NCBI GenBank assembly: GCA_024742815.1
Contig: JANSXX010000006.1
Span: 169,956 to 233,955, forward strand
DNA from: HXMU1420-13 sp024742815
GTDB lineage: Bacteria; Bacteroidota; Rhodothermia; Balneolales; Balneolaceae
Length of the DNA stretch: 64,000 bases
Direction of reading: 5' to 3'
Below, one piece after another: positions 44,311 through 52,568 of the stretch. The position numbers and the translations under genes are program-made. Every line of letters begins with the position of its first letter. The stretch's first letter is position 1. Under the pieces are notes generated by a model that was not told the DNA's origin, ran no database searches, and saw only the letters and a program-made list of their open reading frames with translations.

Positions 44311-46827
44311 TCACTTAATCAACATCATTTTTCTCGTCTCAACAAACTCGCCCGCCTCAAGTCTATAAAAATATATTCCACTCGAGAGGGCAGAAGCATC
44401 AAAAGTAATTTGATGGGCACCCGCATTTCTAAGTCTATCTGATAAAGTAGCAACTAACCGACCGGTTACATCAAAAACGCTAACTTTTACATCTGTACTT
44501 TGAGGTAAATAGAAGCTGATATTTGTACTCGGATTGAAGGGATTTGGGTAGTTTTGATGGAGTTTGAAAGTTTCAGGTGACACCACATTTTCATTGGAAG
44601 TACAATAAGTTGCTAGAGAAAAAATTTGAGTCTCATGACTATTTATTTCGAGATTTTGGATACTAATTGTACCTGGCCCGTTATAGGAATCCCAGTCAAA
44701 AGATGGATCGTTGCCTGATAGCAAATTGTTGCTTGATGGTCCTGTGATACAGTAATTATTCGATAATAAGGTATTTGTAAACTCAATTTCAGCATCGATA
44801 ATTGGAGTTCCGGAAACATTTTGAATGACCAATGTTCCTTCACCTCCCGGAGAGTCCATTCTGATGAAGCTCAGAATTTCAGAATTAGATGGCAAGCCTG
44901 CCTCAAACTGTCCGGTTGATAGACTCGGGTATCTTAGATGGCCTCGATTTCCACGAGATGAGCGTAATTGAATCAATCTTTTATAGTGATTCAATAATGA
45001 ACTAGAATCATCCTGCATCACTTCTACATTGAACTCTCTGTAGTTTGCATTCGGTTGTCGCCACGGATTTCCGCTGGTAAATCCGGCATTAACTTCATCG
45101 CTCCATTGCATGGGGAGACGTATATCTTCATCAGGTTTTTGTCCTAACATTCCCACTTCTTCCCCATAATACAGGTAAGGAATTCCCGGCAAGGTGAGGT
45201 ACAGCGAGGCCGCTACTTTTGCTTTATTCACGTCGCTTCCAAGCACATTCATCACTCGATTCATGTCGTGATTGGTCAGGAAAGTACCATATTGCAGAAA
45301 TGGATAGTTGTCGTACACTTTCTGCATCTGACGGATAATACCGGTTGCATCTCCATTAATTACTCCATTCAAAATGGTACTGGCCAGATCAAACTCAAAG
45401 GCGTAATCAAGTCGATCGTTGGTGATGTATTGCAGCACGGTTTCAGTGGGTTCCCAAGCTTCACCAACAGAAAAAGCATCAGGATTGGCGGCTTTTAAGT
45501 TCGTAGTAAAATCCTGCCAGAATTGAAAGGTTTCTGGCGTATTTTTAAGCTTGTCTCCATCTTCATCTATATAGAGCACGGCATCCTGACGAAAGCCATC
45601 AATGCCGATTTCTTTGATCCAGAAATCAGAAATAGCAAACATAGAATCTTTCACGGCAGGGTTTTCATAATTAAGATCCGGCATTCCGCCCCAAAACAAG
45701 CCGTAGTAATAATCGCCGTTTCGCTGATGCCAAACTTGCTGTCCCCACGGACCGGCATAATTCGGCTTCGAATCTTCCCAGCGGTAGAAATCCCGAAAAT
45801 GTTCATCTCCATTAGCAGAAGCTTGAAACCACGGATGTTCAGTAGAAGTGTGATTCATTACATAATCGATAATTACTTTGATTCCTCGCTCGTGAGCTGA
45901 AGCCAGAAAGTTTTTGAAATCATCCATAGTGCCGTAATCTGGATGAATAGCTCTGTAATCGGTTACATCATAGCCGTGATAGGAAGGAGACGGATGGATG
46001 GGCATCAACCAGATTCCTCCAATCCCAAGATCGGTATTTGTGTTAGGATCACCATCGTTTAAATAATCCAGTTTTTGCGTAAGTCCGTTGAAATCTCCAA
46101 TTCCGTCACCATCCGAATCGTAAAAAGAGCGTACAAAAATTTCATACCAAACCACTTCATTCCACCACTTAGGCTCACCAAGCTCTCGTTCAGAAATTGT
46201 GATATAATCCTCTAAAAGAAGGGTGTCTGATTGAGTTTCATTCGACGCGATTAATTGTACATCATAGATTCCGATTTCGGAATAACGAACACTCGGTTCT
46301 GCTTCGGTTGATGTAGTGGGATAACCTCCTTCAAAATTCCATTCAAACCGAGTAATTCTCCCTGAAGATTGATTACTGAACAGTACCGAACTTCCAACAA
46401 AAGTCTCGGTGGATAGAGCACTAAAATCAGCTACAGGTGGACCGGTAGGAGGGGTTTCATCGTTATACCAAACGCTAACTGTACTGTTGGAATCTGGAAC
46501 GGTGTATGTACGATTAGGTCCTCCTCCAGGGAATTCCTCGGAACCATCCCATCTAAAATTCTGGCGAAATTTAAATGCGATCTCAGTTCCTGTTGAAAAT
46601 CCTGATAAAATAATTGTGTAGGTTGAATCTCCGTCTTCGTCAAAAAGTTGATCTTCGGGAGATCCCCAGCCGTTAAAACTACCGGCAATATCAACGGTTT
46701 CTGTCAACGGATCGAATTCACCGATATCAATTTGGTAGCTCATATTCACTTCAAAAGTTATAGAAACAGATTGAGCGAATAGTGGAGAGGTGATAAGAAG
46801 TGGAAGAAAGAAAAGGAAGAGTCTCAT
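44311..46827 (-). CDS. Secreted GH13 alpha-amylase-family enzyme with type IX-like sorting domain
   Basis: An 838-residue secreted glycoside hydrolase. Signal peptide (1-18), an N-terminal starch-binding-like beta domain (SITFEVNMS; DIAGSFNGWGSPEDQLF, about 20-125), a PKD-like domain (about 130-210), then the GH13 barrel: IIDYVMNHTS (region I), IDGFRQDAVLY (nucleophile Asp), FSVGEAWEP (acid/base Glu) and LTNHDMNRV (third Asp). The end carries LHQNYPNPFNPSTNISFYL and finishes KMMLIK, the same sorting module as in the subtilase. It should act on starch-like glucans outside the cell. Confidence 0.94.
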   Translation of the reverse strand: MRLFLFFLPLLITSPLFAQSVSITFEVNMSYQIDIGEFDPLTETVDIAGSFNGWGSPEDQLFDEDGDSTYTIILSGFSTGTEIAFKFRQNFRWDGSEEFPGGGPNRTYTVPDSNSTVSVWYNDETPPTGPPVADFSALSTETFVGSSVLFSNQSSGRITRFEWNFEGGYPTTSTEAEPSVRYSEIGIYDVQLIASNETQSDTLLLEDYITISERELGEPKWWNEVVWYEIFVRSFYDSDGDGIGDFNGLTQKLDYLNDGDPNTNTDLGIGGIWLMPIHPSPSYHGYDVTDYRAIHPDYGTMDDFKNFLASAHERGIKVIIDYVMNHTSTEHPWFQASANGDEHFRDFYRWEDSKPNYAGPWGQQVWHQRNGDYYYGLFWGGMPDLNYENPAVKDSMFAISDFWIKEIGIDGFRQDAVLYIDEDGDKLKNTPETFQFWQDFTTNLKAANPDAFSVGEAWEPTETVLQYITNDRLDYAFEFDLASTILNGVINGDATGIIRQMQKVYDNYPFLQYGTFLTNHDMNRVMNVLGSDVNKAKVAASLYLTLPGIPYLYYGEEVGMLGQKPDEDIRLPMQWSDEVNAGFTSGNPWRQPNANYREFNVEVMQDDSSSLLNHYKRLIQLRSSRGNRGHLRYPSLSTGQFEAGLPSNSEILSFIRMDSPGGEGTLVIQNVSGTPIIDAEIEFTNTLLSNNYCITGPSSNNLLSGNDPSFDWDSYNGPGTISIQNLEINSHETQIFSLATYCTSNENVVSPETFKLHQNYPNPFNPSTNISFYLPQSTDVKVSVFDVTGRLVATLSDRLRNAGAHQITFDASALSSGIYFYRLEAGEFVETRKMMLIK

Positions 46828-46964
46828 GAGCTAAAATAAGTTCAAATGCTAAGGTAAGTAAAATTAGCAATTAGAGATGTGAAAAAAGGAACAGAAATTA
46901 CTCTTCAATTTCAGATTATTGAGGAGTAATTTCCATTCCTAATAACTGTATGGATTACAGGGTA

Positions 46965-48764
46965 TTACGTGAGCGTGAGTTCAAGAGAAGTGAGCTCAGT
47001 TTTCAAGCGCTGCAATTCTTTTTTAGCCTGCTCACTGATTTCACCTAGTTGAGATTTTGTTTCCTCGAAAAATGCATCATAGAAAGTAATTCCATCATCG
47101 AGATTGCGAAGAAATTTTTTCACATAGTTAAACTGTTTTCCTGTATGCTCGGTGAGTTCCTCCTTTAAGTTTTTGATGTACTTAACATACAATTCCAGTT
47201 CCTTAATAAACATATTGGGGCGCTCTCGAAGTGCAAGTAGATCAACACGGCCGTAGATATGATCTACCATATCTTTCAGGCTAACTACATTATTAAAATA
47301 TGCGGTGTTTGGTCCCGGACAGATAGCCACGCCCTGAGTACCTTTATTCACTTTTTCGCCAATGTCGAGTAAGGCTCCATTTGCTAATCCAACGCATAAA
47401 CAAACTTTCTCCACAATTTTTTTGAATTCCTTTTTCATCTCAACGGGAGCAAGGTTTTTGGTTAGTAGTTCGTCAATTTTTGCTTTCTGATATTTGACCG
47501 ATGCTGTGCAAAGCAACTCTTTGCTTACTTCGTTATTAAAAGCGAGGTGTTTTTTCACGCAAGGTGCTCCGGGTTTGCCGGATTCGATTCTAGCCTCACG
47601 CTCAACTTCGGCAGAATTTCCTTTAATCGTATTAAAAGAAACTCCTAACGGCGAGACTTCGCTCAGGTAATAATCTTCTTCTTTAGCGTTGGTCAGTAAT
47701 TGCAGCGATTTTTCATCGATGGAAACCGCTTCTGGAACCAGAAGGAAAGGAGAGCCCCAGCCCACTGAATGAGCTTGCTCTGTGTTGAGTAAAAACTCAT
47801 GTTCTTTGGAGGTACCCACGCCACCTTGAACAGTTAATTGAACGTTGAGTTTTTCCGCATCTACCAAATGTTTCGAATCTGCTAAAGCATCGCTGATTAA
47901 TGGGAGTAACGCTTCTTTCAATTCATGTTTGTTCTGATTGAACTCCTTTAAAATCGGTCCCATCAAATAGCCATCAGTAGCAAAAGCATGACCACCACAA
48001 TTTAAACCCGATTCTAATCGATATTCAGAAACCCAAATACCTTTCTTTGCCAAAAACTTACCTTGAATCAGCGCCGAACGATAATCGCTGATTTTAAGAA
48101 TCACCTTCTTTTTGATGAAGCCATTTGCATCGGGAAGGAAATCTTCAAATTGCGATAAATAGCCATATAATCGTGGATTTAATCCCGCAGAAAACACAAC
48201 AGATGACGCTAACTCACTATTCGCGAAACCACGAAGCGCAGCATGGGCATCATTGAACTCAACCGAATCTTCATCTTTCACTCGTTTGATACCGCCTCCA
48301 TCAATTTTTGTCATGATATTTACATCAATAGCACCGGCTCGTACTTTCTTTCGAAGTCTTTCTTCAGCTTGATGTCTTTCTTCTCCGTATAGATCCAGCA
48401 TTTTCAGATACTGAACTCTCAACGGTGAAGTCTCCGGGAGCATTTCGAAATATTTGGTGATTTCAGATCCTTCTTCGAACGGTGAATTGCGCAAAGCCTC
48501 TGTATTCTGATCAACAATTTGTTTAACCAAGTTCAGATATGCCGTGATTCTGCGAGCCCGGCAATCTGCTTCTTTCTCCTTAATGGGAGTAAATTCGAAA
48601 TTGAACTTTTTGCTGTAAAACTCACGCATTTGCTCAGTTAATCGGTGATCGATAATCGAAATAACCGAACTGATTCCGTAATGGGCTACTCTAATGGGCG
48701 TATCGATAGTATATCCTGTTCCCATAACAGGAATATGAAAAGTGTGGGGACTAGTAAAACTCAT
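46965..48764 (-). CDS. 599-residue conserved-looking protein, FMN TIM-barrel (NMO/FabK)-like with cysteine-rich C-terminus
   Basis: I do not recognise a named family. The N-terminus FHIPVMGTGYTIDTPIRVA, the segment SGLNCGGHAFATDG (about 252-266) and QLTVQGGVGTSKEHEFLL (about 312-330), followed by WGSPFLLVPEA, fall in the same order as the first strand, GGH phosphate loop and GGI.T segment of nitronate monooxygenase/FabK flavin barrels. A C-terminal part has VCLCVGLANG (about 449-458) and AICPGPNTAYF (about 477-487), then a long coiled helix. No signal peptide. It is monocistronic between the amylase and the SatD pair. A flavin oxidoreductase is inferred only. Confidence 0.75.
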   Translation of the reverse strand: MSFTSPHTFHIPVMGTGYTIDTPIRVAHYGISSVISIIDHRLTEQMREFYSKKFNFEFTPIKEKEADCRARRITAYLNLVKQIVDQNTEALRNSPFEEGSEITKYFEMLPETSPLRVQYLKMLDLYGEERHQAEERLRKKVRAGAIDVNIMTKIDGGGIKRVKDEDSVEFNDAHAALRGFANSELASSVVFSAGLNPRLYGYLSQFEDFLPDANGFIKKKVILKISDYRSALIQGKFLAKKGIWVSEYRLESGLNCGGHAFATDGYLMGPILKEFNQNKHELKEALLPLISDALADSKHLVDAEKLNVQLTVQGGVGTSKEHEFLLNTEQAHSVGWGSPFLLVPEAVSIDEKSLQLLTNAKEEDYYLSEVSPLGVSFNTIKGNSAEVEREARIESGKPGAPCVKKHLAFNNEVSKELLCTASVKYQKAKIDELLTKNLAPVEMKKEFKKIVEKVCLCVGLANGALLDIGEKVNKGTQGVAICPGPNTAYFNNVVSLKDMVDHIYGRVDLLALRERPNMFIKELELYVKYIKNLKEELTEHTGKQFNYVKKFLRNLDDGITFYDAFFEETKSQLGEISEQAKKELQRLKTELTSLELTLT

Positions 48765-48844
48765 TGTACCTCTAAGATTTGATAATATATCTGATCAACC
48801 TAGAGGTTCTTTGTGAAGATTTAGTGAAGGGCTATTGCGGTGCA

Positions 48845-49171
48845 TTATTGAGCGATAAGTACAAAACCAATGGCTGCCAGGAGAGAGAGCAGGTTGCCAA
48901 TCAAAAAATAATCGTTTGAGATTTTATGTTCTTTATCGTTGATTCGCGTACCAATTTTTAATGCGGCAAAAGCTGTAATTACATGAGGATACCCATTCAA
49001 TAACCCAAGGATGAGTAGGAGTCGCTCCATAATACCTTTTATAACCGCTATTAATGTTAGTCCGGTTTGACCGTCTTCTTTCACAGAAAATACCCGTGCA
49101 TTTAATAGGTGAAAAACGATGGTGAGGAGAGTTTCCATCAACACCCAAAGTAGAATCAATTGACCGCTCAT
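48845..49171 (-). CDS. Small multi-pass membrane protein paired with the SatD-type gene
   Basis: A 108-residue protein with about three hydrophobic helices (residues 4-25, 43-65 and 86-106) and a polar middle loop ARVFSVKEDGQTG. The family is not recognised. Its ATG overlaps the stop of the SatD-type gene by 4 bases (ATGA), so the two are translationally coupled and almost certainly work together. It may be a membrane effector or anchor of that protein; this is inference from coupling. Confidence 0.72.
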   Translation of the reverse strand: MSGQLILLWVLMETLLTIVFHLLNARVFSVKEDGQTGLTLIAVIKGIMERLLLILGLLNGYPHVITAFAALKIGTRINDKEHKISNDYFLIGNLLSLLAAIGFVLIAQ

Positions 49172-49806
49172 GAATATTCCTTGATTAAATCGGAGATTAC
49201 TGCCGAAGTTAACTGATATGTTTCAATCTGCAAGGTATTTCTTCGTTTCCAGATTTGTGCTCTGTTTTTTTGATGAAGATTGGCAACGGTTTGGTTGTTT
49301 CGATGTTCGAGCATGGATACAATCAGAGCATAATCTTCCGGTTTCCAGTTTTGAGACAGCGCATCTAAAACCTCGAACAACCGATTAAGTTGGGTGGTCA
49401 AAAAAGGTTGGTTTAATCGAAGTTCAAAGCGCCGTCGATCTCGTTTTTTAGAACTCAATAGTTCACGTGCTTCGGTTAAACCCTTGCCTAACATCCCGTA
49501 GGCTGTTTTTGAATTGATTTCTGTATCAATTTCGCCTTCCAATAACACAAAGTGCATTCGAAAGGGAAGTTGTTGTTTCAGTACAATTCTTTCCATGTTA
49601 AGTAATAACTCAACACCCTGAACGGTATCCGCACATACACCCTGAAATTCATCGCCAAGTGTAATTGTAAGTGGAGAAAGGATGGAACTGTTGTAGGTTT
49701 CGTTTACTACTTGCACAAAGGTTTTTAGCGACTGCTGTACTAGATCAGCATCCAGTTCGGAGCTTCCTACAACATCGCCCATTAATATGGTATACTTTTT
49801 ACTCAT
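49168..49806 (-). CDS. SatD-type protein: cyclase-like N-terminal domain plus C-terminal helix-turn-helix
   Basis: A 212-residue protein of the SatD type. The N-terminus has TILMGDVVGSSEL with D11 and, after a helix, TITLGDEFQGV with D52; these resemble the two metal-binding Asp motifs of class III nucleotide cyclases (DIVGST and GDGF). FRMHFVLLEGEI (about 82-93) and GKGLTEARELL (about 107-117) line up with the later GIHTGEV and N..ARL segments, though the usual Asn is missing. Residues about 158-212 look like a winged helix. The promoter region carries three evenly spaced operator-like sites. Cyclase activity is a hypothesis. Confidence 0.8.
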   Translation of the reverse strand: MSKKYTILMGDVVGSSELDADLVQQSLKTFVQVVNETYNSSILSPLTITLGDEFQGVCADTVQGVELLLNMERIVLKQQLPFRMHFVLLEGEIDTEINSKTAYGMLGKGLTEARELLSSKKRDRRRFELRLNQPFLTTQLNRLFEVLDALSQNWKPEDYALIVSMLEHRNNQTVANLHQKNRAQIWKRRNTLQIETYQLTSAVISDLIKEYS

Positions 49807-49812
49807 GATCTA

Positions 49813-49892
49813 TTGTATCAAAAATAATGATACAAATCAATAAGTTTCATTATTAATGAAACAATATTATATGTATCAATAAAAATGAAACA
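49813..49892. promoter_or_regulatory. Array of three operator-like palindromes upstream of the SatD-type gene
   Basis: Three 21-base sites of the form TGTWTCA-N7-TGAWACA: TGTATCA..TGATACA (49814-49834), AGTTTCA..TGAAACA (49843-49863) and TGTATCA..TGAAACA (49872-49892). Their start positions are exactly 29 bases apart. The nearest site is 8 bases from the satD ATG (on the minus strand), and the farthest overlaps the 3' end of the upstream gene. Confidence 0.75.
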
Positions 49893-50235
49893 ATTGCCAT
49901 TCTGAATAAATCACCGAATCATGTTCTAGATGAGTGATATGGCGCGGTGTACCGATGAGCTGATCACCAACCCAAAAAGTAATTTTCTCACCAACTAACC
50001 GGGTAGCGAGGGAGTCGATGATAAGTCCGTGCTCTGTCCCACGATTGATATAATATGCGGTTGGATTATTATTTAACCGGATAATTATATCGTACGATGG
50101 TCCTTCAGAAACCGATAATACCGTTCCACTTATCGGAAGAGAATCTTCTTGGCTCGTATTTACTTTTAGCATTCCGAATAGAAGCACAACAGTTAATAAA
50201 AAGCCAAATAAAGTTCCAAGTACTCGGTAAATCAT
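49876..50235 (-). CDS. Membrane-anchored small protein of unknown function
   Basis: A 119-residue protein with one N-terminal membrane helix (residues 2-25, IYRVLGTLFGFLLTVVLLFG) and a soluble part that looks beta-rich, with conserved-looking segments GTVLSVSEGPSYDIII and RLVGEKITFWVGDQLIG resembling an OB-type barrel. I do not recognise a family. It lies between the DoxX gene and the operator array and may be the first gene read toward the SatD pair. Confidence 0.6.
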   Translation of the reverse strand: MIYRVLGTLFGFLLTVVLLFGMLKVNTSQEDSLPISGTVLSVSEGPSYDIIIRLNNNPTAYYINRGTEHGLIIDSLATRLVGEKITFWVGDQLIGTPRHITHLEHDSVIYSEWQLFHFY

Positions 50236-50265
50236 CGCTCAAAATTTATAGACATAGTTTAGCCT

Positions 50266-50637
50266 TTAAGCCTCCTTAATAGCTGCCCACCATACGATAT
50301 ACATAAGTACAAACTGGAAAGGTAATCGTGCCCATAATGCCCAGGTTGGAAATGGATCTCTTCCCGGAAGTTGTATTTCGTTAATCGCCATATTGATATT
50401 AGCGGGAAAAACAACAATCAATAATGCGAGGAGTGTCCAACCGGCAATTTTTCGATAGCGCGGTATAAGTAACCCGATTCCACCGACGATTTCAACAACT
50501 CCACTTGCATATACCCCAAAAAGATGAAAAGGAATCCATTCGGGCATAATGGCTAAAAAACTATCCGGCCGAAGAAAGTGAAGTACCCCAATTCCTATAA
50601 AAGCCAGACCAAAAATTACAGATATACTTTGTTTCAT
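50266..50637 (-). CDS. DoxX-like membrane protein
   Basis: A 123-residue protein with four membrane helices. The pattern FGLAFIGIGVLHFLRPD, then YASGVVEIVGGIGLLIPRYRKIAGW and VFPANINMAI is typical of DoxX-like proteins, whose function is mostly unknown (DoxD/DoxA subunits of quinone oxidoreductases in archaea, or methylamine utilisation relatives). It is followed after 30 bases by the small anchored gene on the same strand. Confidence 0.85.
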   Translation of the reverse strand: MKQSISVIFGLAFIGIGVLHFLRPDSFLAIMPEWIPFHLFGVYASGVVEIVGGIGLLIPRYRKIAGWTLLALLIVVFPANINMAINEIQLPGRDPFPTWALWARLPFQFVLMYIVWWAAIKEA

Positions 50638-50805
50638 GAATTTGATTTAGTTGGTCAAGTATAAGGTTAATCTCTTTTTATGTCCTTCAATAATGGAATG
50701 ATTTTCAAATCATATATGGCGCTTCATCAAACATTCACAGAATTGCGGTATCTATGCCTCGAACTTATTTAAAGTCCGCATAAAACAGGTTAATTGGAGG
50801 ATAGG

Positions 50806-52269
50806 ATGAAAAATCGTTGGTTAATAGCAGCTTCAGCAGTTGGGGTACATATTTCGATTGGGTCGGTATATGCATACAGTGCCTGGAAAATGCCACTGGA
50901 AAATATGCTTGGTTGGACTGCAACCAATACTTCGCTGGCATTTAGCATTGCCATTTTCTTTTTAGGATTGTCGGCTGCAATACTGGGCAGAATCATCGAA
51001 AAACACGGTCCCTCCAAAGGTGGACTGTTATCGGCCGGATTTTTCTCGATAGGATTATTTGGTTCTGCATTAGCTGTTTATTTAGAAAGTATATGGCTCT
51101 TTTATCTGTTTTTTGGCGTAATCAGCGGAATTGGATTAGGCCTTGGATACATTTCACCGGTTTCTACATTAGTTAAATGGTTTCCCGATCGGAGAGGATT
51201 GGCTACCGGTTTAGCCATTATGGGTTTTGGTTTTGGTGGATTAGTAGCTGCGCATCTAATCGATGTATTCAATCCTCCAAGTGCCGAGATTGTGGTACCC
51301 GCAGATTTAAAAGTTTATGAATACGCAAAACTAACTGAATCAGATCCGACTAAAGCTCAAGAATTAGTATCCGTCGCTCCGTCTATTCAGGAGTTTAAAA
51401 AAATTGAAAGAAATCTCGTAGAGCTGGAACAAAATGAGGAAACCGGATCAGAAGCACATGCACGTTTACTGTCGGGTATAGAAGGCTACAAAACTGCCGT
51501 TCTTTATGAGAAATCCTCTATTGTAATTGCATTTGTGGCGCTTGGGATTATCTACTTAATCGTGATGCTTCCAAGTGCGTTATATATAGCGCCACCGCCT
51601 CCGGGCTACGCGGAACAGTTTATGATTGAAAACTCTGTAACTGCAACATCAATGCTTAATGTCCCGGAAAAAACTGCGTTCGAGGCACTAAAAACACCGG
51701 GCTTTTACGGACTTTGGATTATGCTCTTCATCAACGTTTCGTGCGGTATCGCAGTAATTGCTACCGCAAAAAAAATGGGCTACGAAATGGTTCGGCTATC
51801 AGTAGAGATGTCGAGCCTGTTGGTGATGGGAATTTCTTTATTTAATGGAATTGGTCGTATTCTTTGGGCTTCATTATCTGATTATATCGGACGCTCAAAT
51901 ACCTATGTCGCTTTCTTTGCAATCCAAATGATCGCGTTTCCATTGCTTGCCAATTTAACTGCATCGCCCATTTTATTTATGATTGTAACTTTCGTAATCC
52001 TGACGTGCTATGGCGGTGGATTTGCTAGTATTCCTGCTTATATCAGCGATTTATTCGGACTGAAAGAAATGCCAACCATTCACGGATTCATTCTAACTGC
52101 ATGGTCGCTGGCCGGGATAGTTGGTCCAATGATCAATGCATATGTGTATGAGCAAACTCAAAGCTATCAGCAAAGTCTGTACATTTTTGGTGGTGCATTT
52201 GTTCTTGCCTTAATCGTTTCATTGCTAATGAAGTTTGAAGTGAGAAAAGTAGAAGGAATGAAGGGTTAA
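50806..52269 (+). CDS. OFA-family (oxalate/formate antiporter-like) MFS transporter
   Basis: A 487-residue membrane protein with about twelve helices. The N-terminus RWLIAASAVGVHISIGSVYAYSAW and the KWFPDRRGLATGLAIMGFGFGG segment are characteristic of the OFA subfamily. A long soluble insertion (about 160-235) separates helices 6 and 7. GGAGG at 50795-50799 places the start at the ATG at 50806. Because pflB and pflA follow, formate or a related acid is a likely substrate, but that rests on neighbourhood. Confidence 0.88.
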   Translation: MKNRWLIAASAVGVHISIGSVYAYSAWKMPLENMLGWTATNTSLAFSIAIFFLGLSAAILGRIIEKHGPSKGGLLSAGFFSIGLFGSALAVYLESIWLFYLFFGVISGIGLGLGYISPVSTLVKWFPDRRGLATGLAIMGFGFGGLVAAHLIDVFNPPSAEIVVPADLKVYEYAKLTESDPTKAQELVSVAPSIQEFKKIERNLVELEQNEETGSEAHARLLSGIEGYKTAVLYEKSSIVIAFVALGIIYLIVMLPSALYIAPPPPGYAEQFMIENSVTATSMLNVPEKTAFEALKTPGFYGLWIMLFINVSCGIAVIATAKKMGYEMVRLSVEMSSLLVMGISLFNGIGRILWASLSDYIGRSNTYVAFFAIQMIAFPLLANLTASPILFMIVTFVILTCYGGGFASIPAYISDLFGLKEMPTIHGFILTAWSLAGIVGPMINAYVYEQTQSYQQSLYIFGGAFVLALIVSLLMKFEVRKVEGMKG

Positions 52270-52339
52270 CAGTTCTCTTTGGACAGCATAAATTTAATAG
52301 CCTGATAACTGATTTTTGGTTATGGGTTGTTGTTTATCA

Positions 52340-52367
52340 TTTGTCGTTTGTCGTTCGTCGTTCGTCG
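52340..52367 (+). repeat. Tandem heptamer repeat TTYGTCG x4
   Basis: Four copies of a 7-base unit, two TTTGTCG and two TTCGTCG, in the gap between the OFA transporter and pflB (52270-52568). The rest of that gap holds no gene; a possible promoter is listed separately. Confidence 0.85.
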
Positions 52368-52480
52368 TCTAAGTAACTAAAACACAACGTGGAAACGCTT
52401 CCATAACCTAAAGCTAACTAATTAATTATTCTAAATTTTTTTGATGGAATTTATACAGTCTTCATAATTCAAAGTTAGTT

Positions 52481-52513
52481 TTGAGTAAACAAAAAAACGG
52501 ACATTTACCTTTA
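52481..52513 (+). promoter_or_regulatory. Possible pflB promoter
   Basis: TTG at 52481-52483 and TACCTTTA at 52506-52513 (one mismatch to TAnnTTTG) are 22 bases apart and 56 bases before the pflB ATG. No FNR-like palindrome was seen nearby. Confidence 0.4.
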
Positions 52514-52568
52514 ATCTGAAGTTACATTCAGCAACGTGTCCAAAAATCATTACTAATCTTAGAGCGTC

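Noticed and set aside
49813..49892. Possible replication iterons or a CRISPR remnant
   Set aside because: Only three sites, each a palindrome rather than a direct repeat, directly in front of a gene with a DNA-binding-like domain; operator sites fit better.
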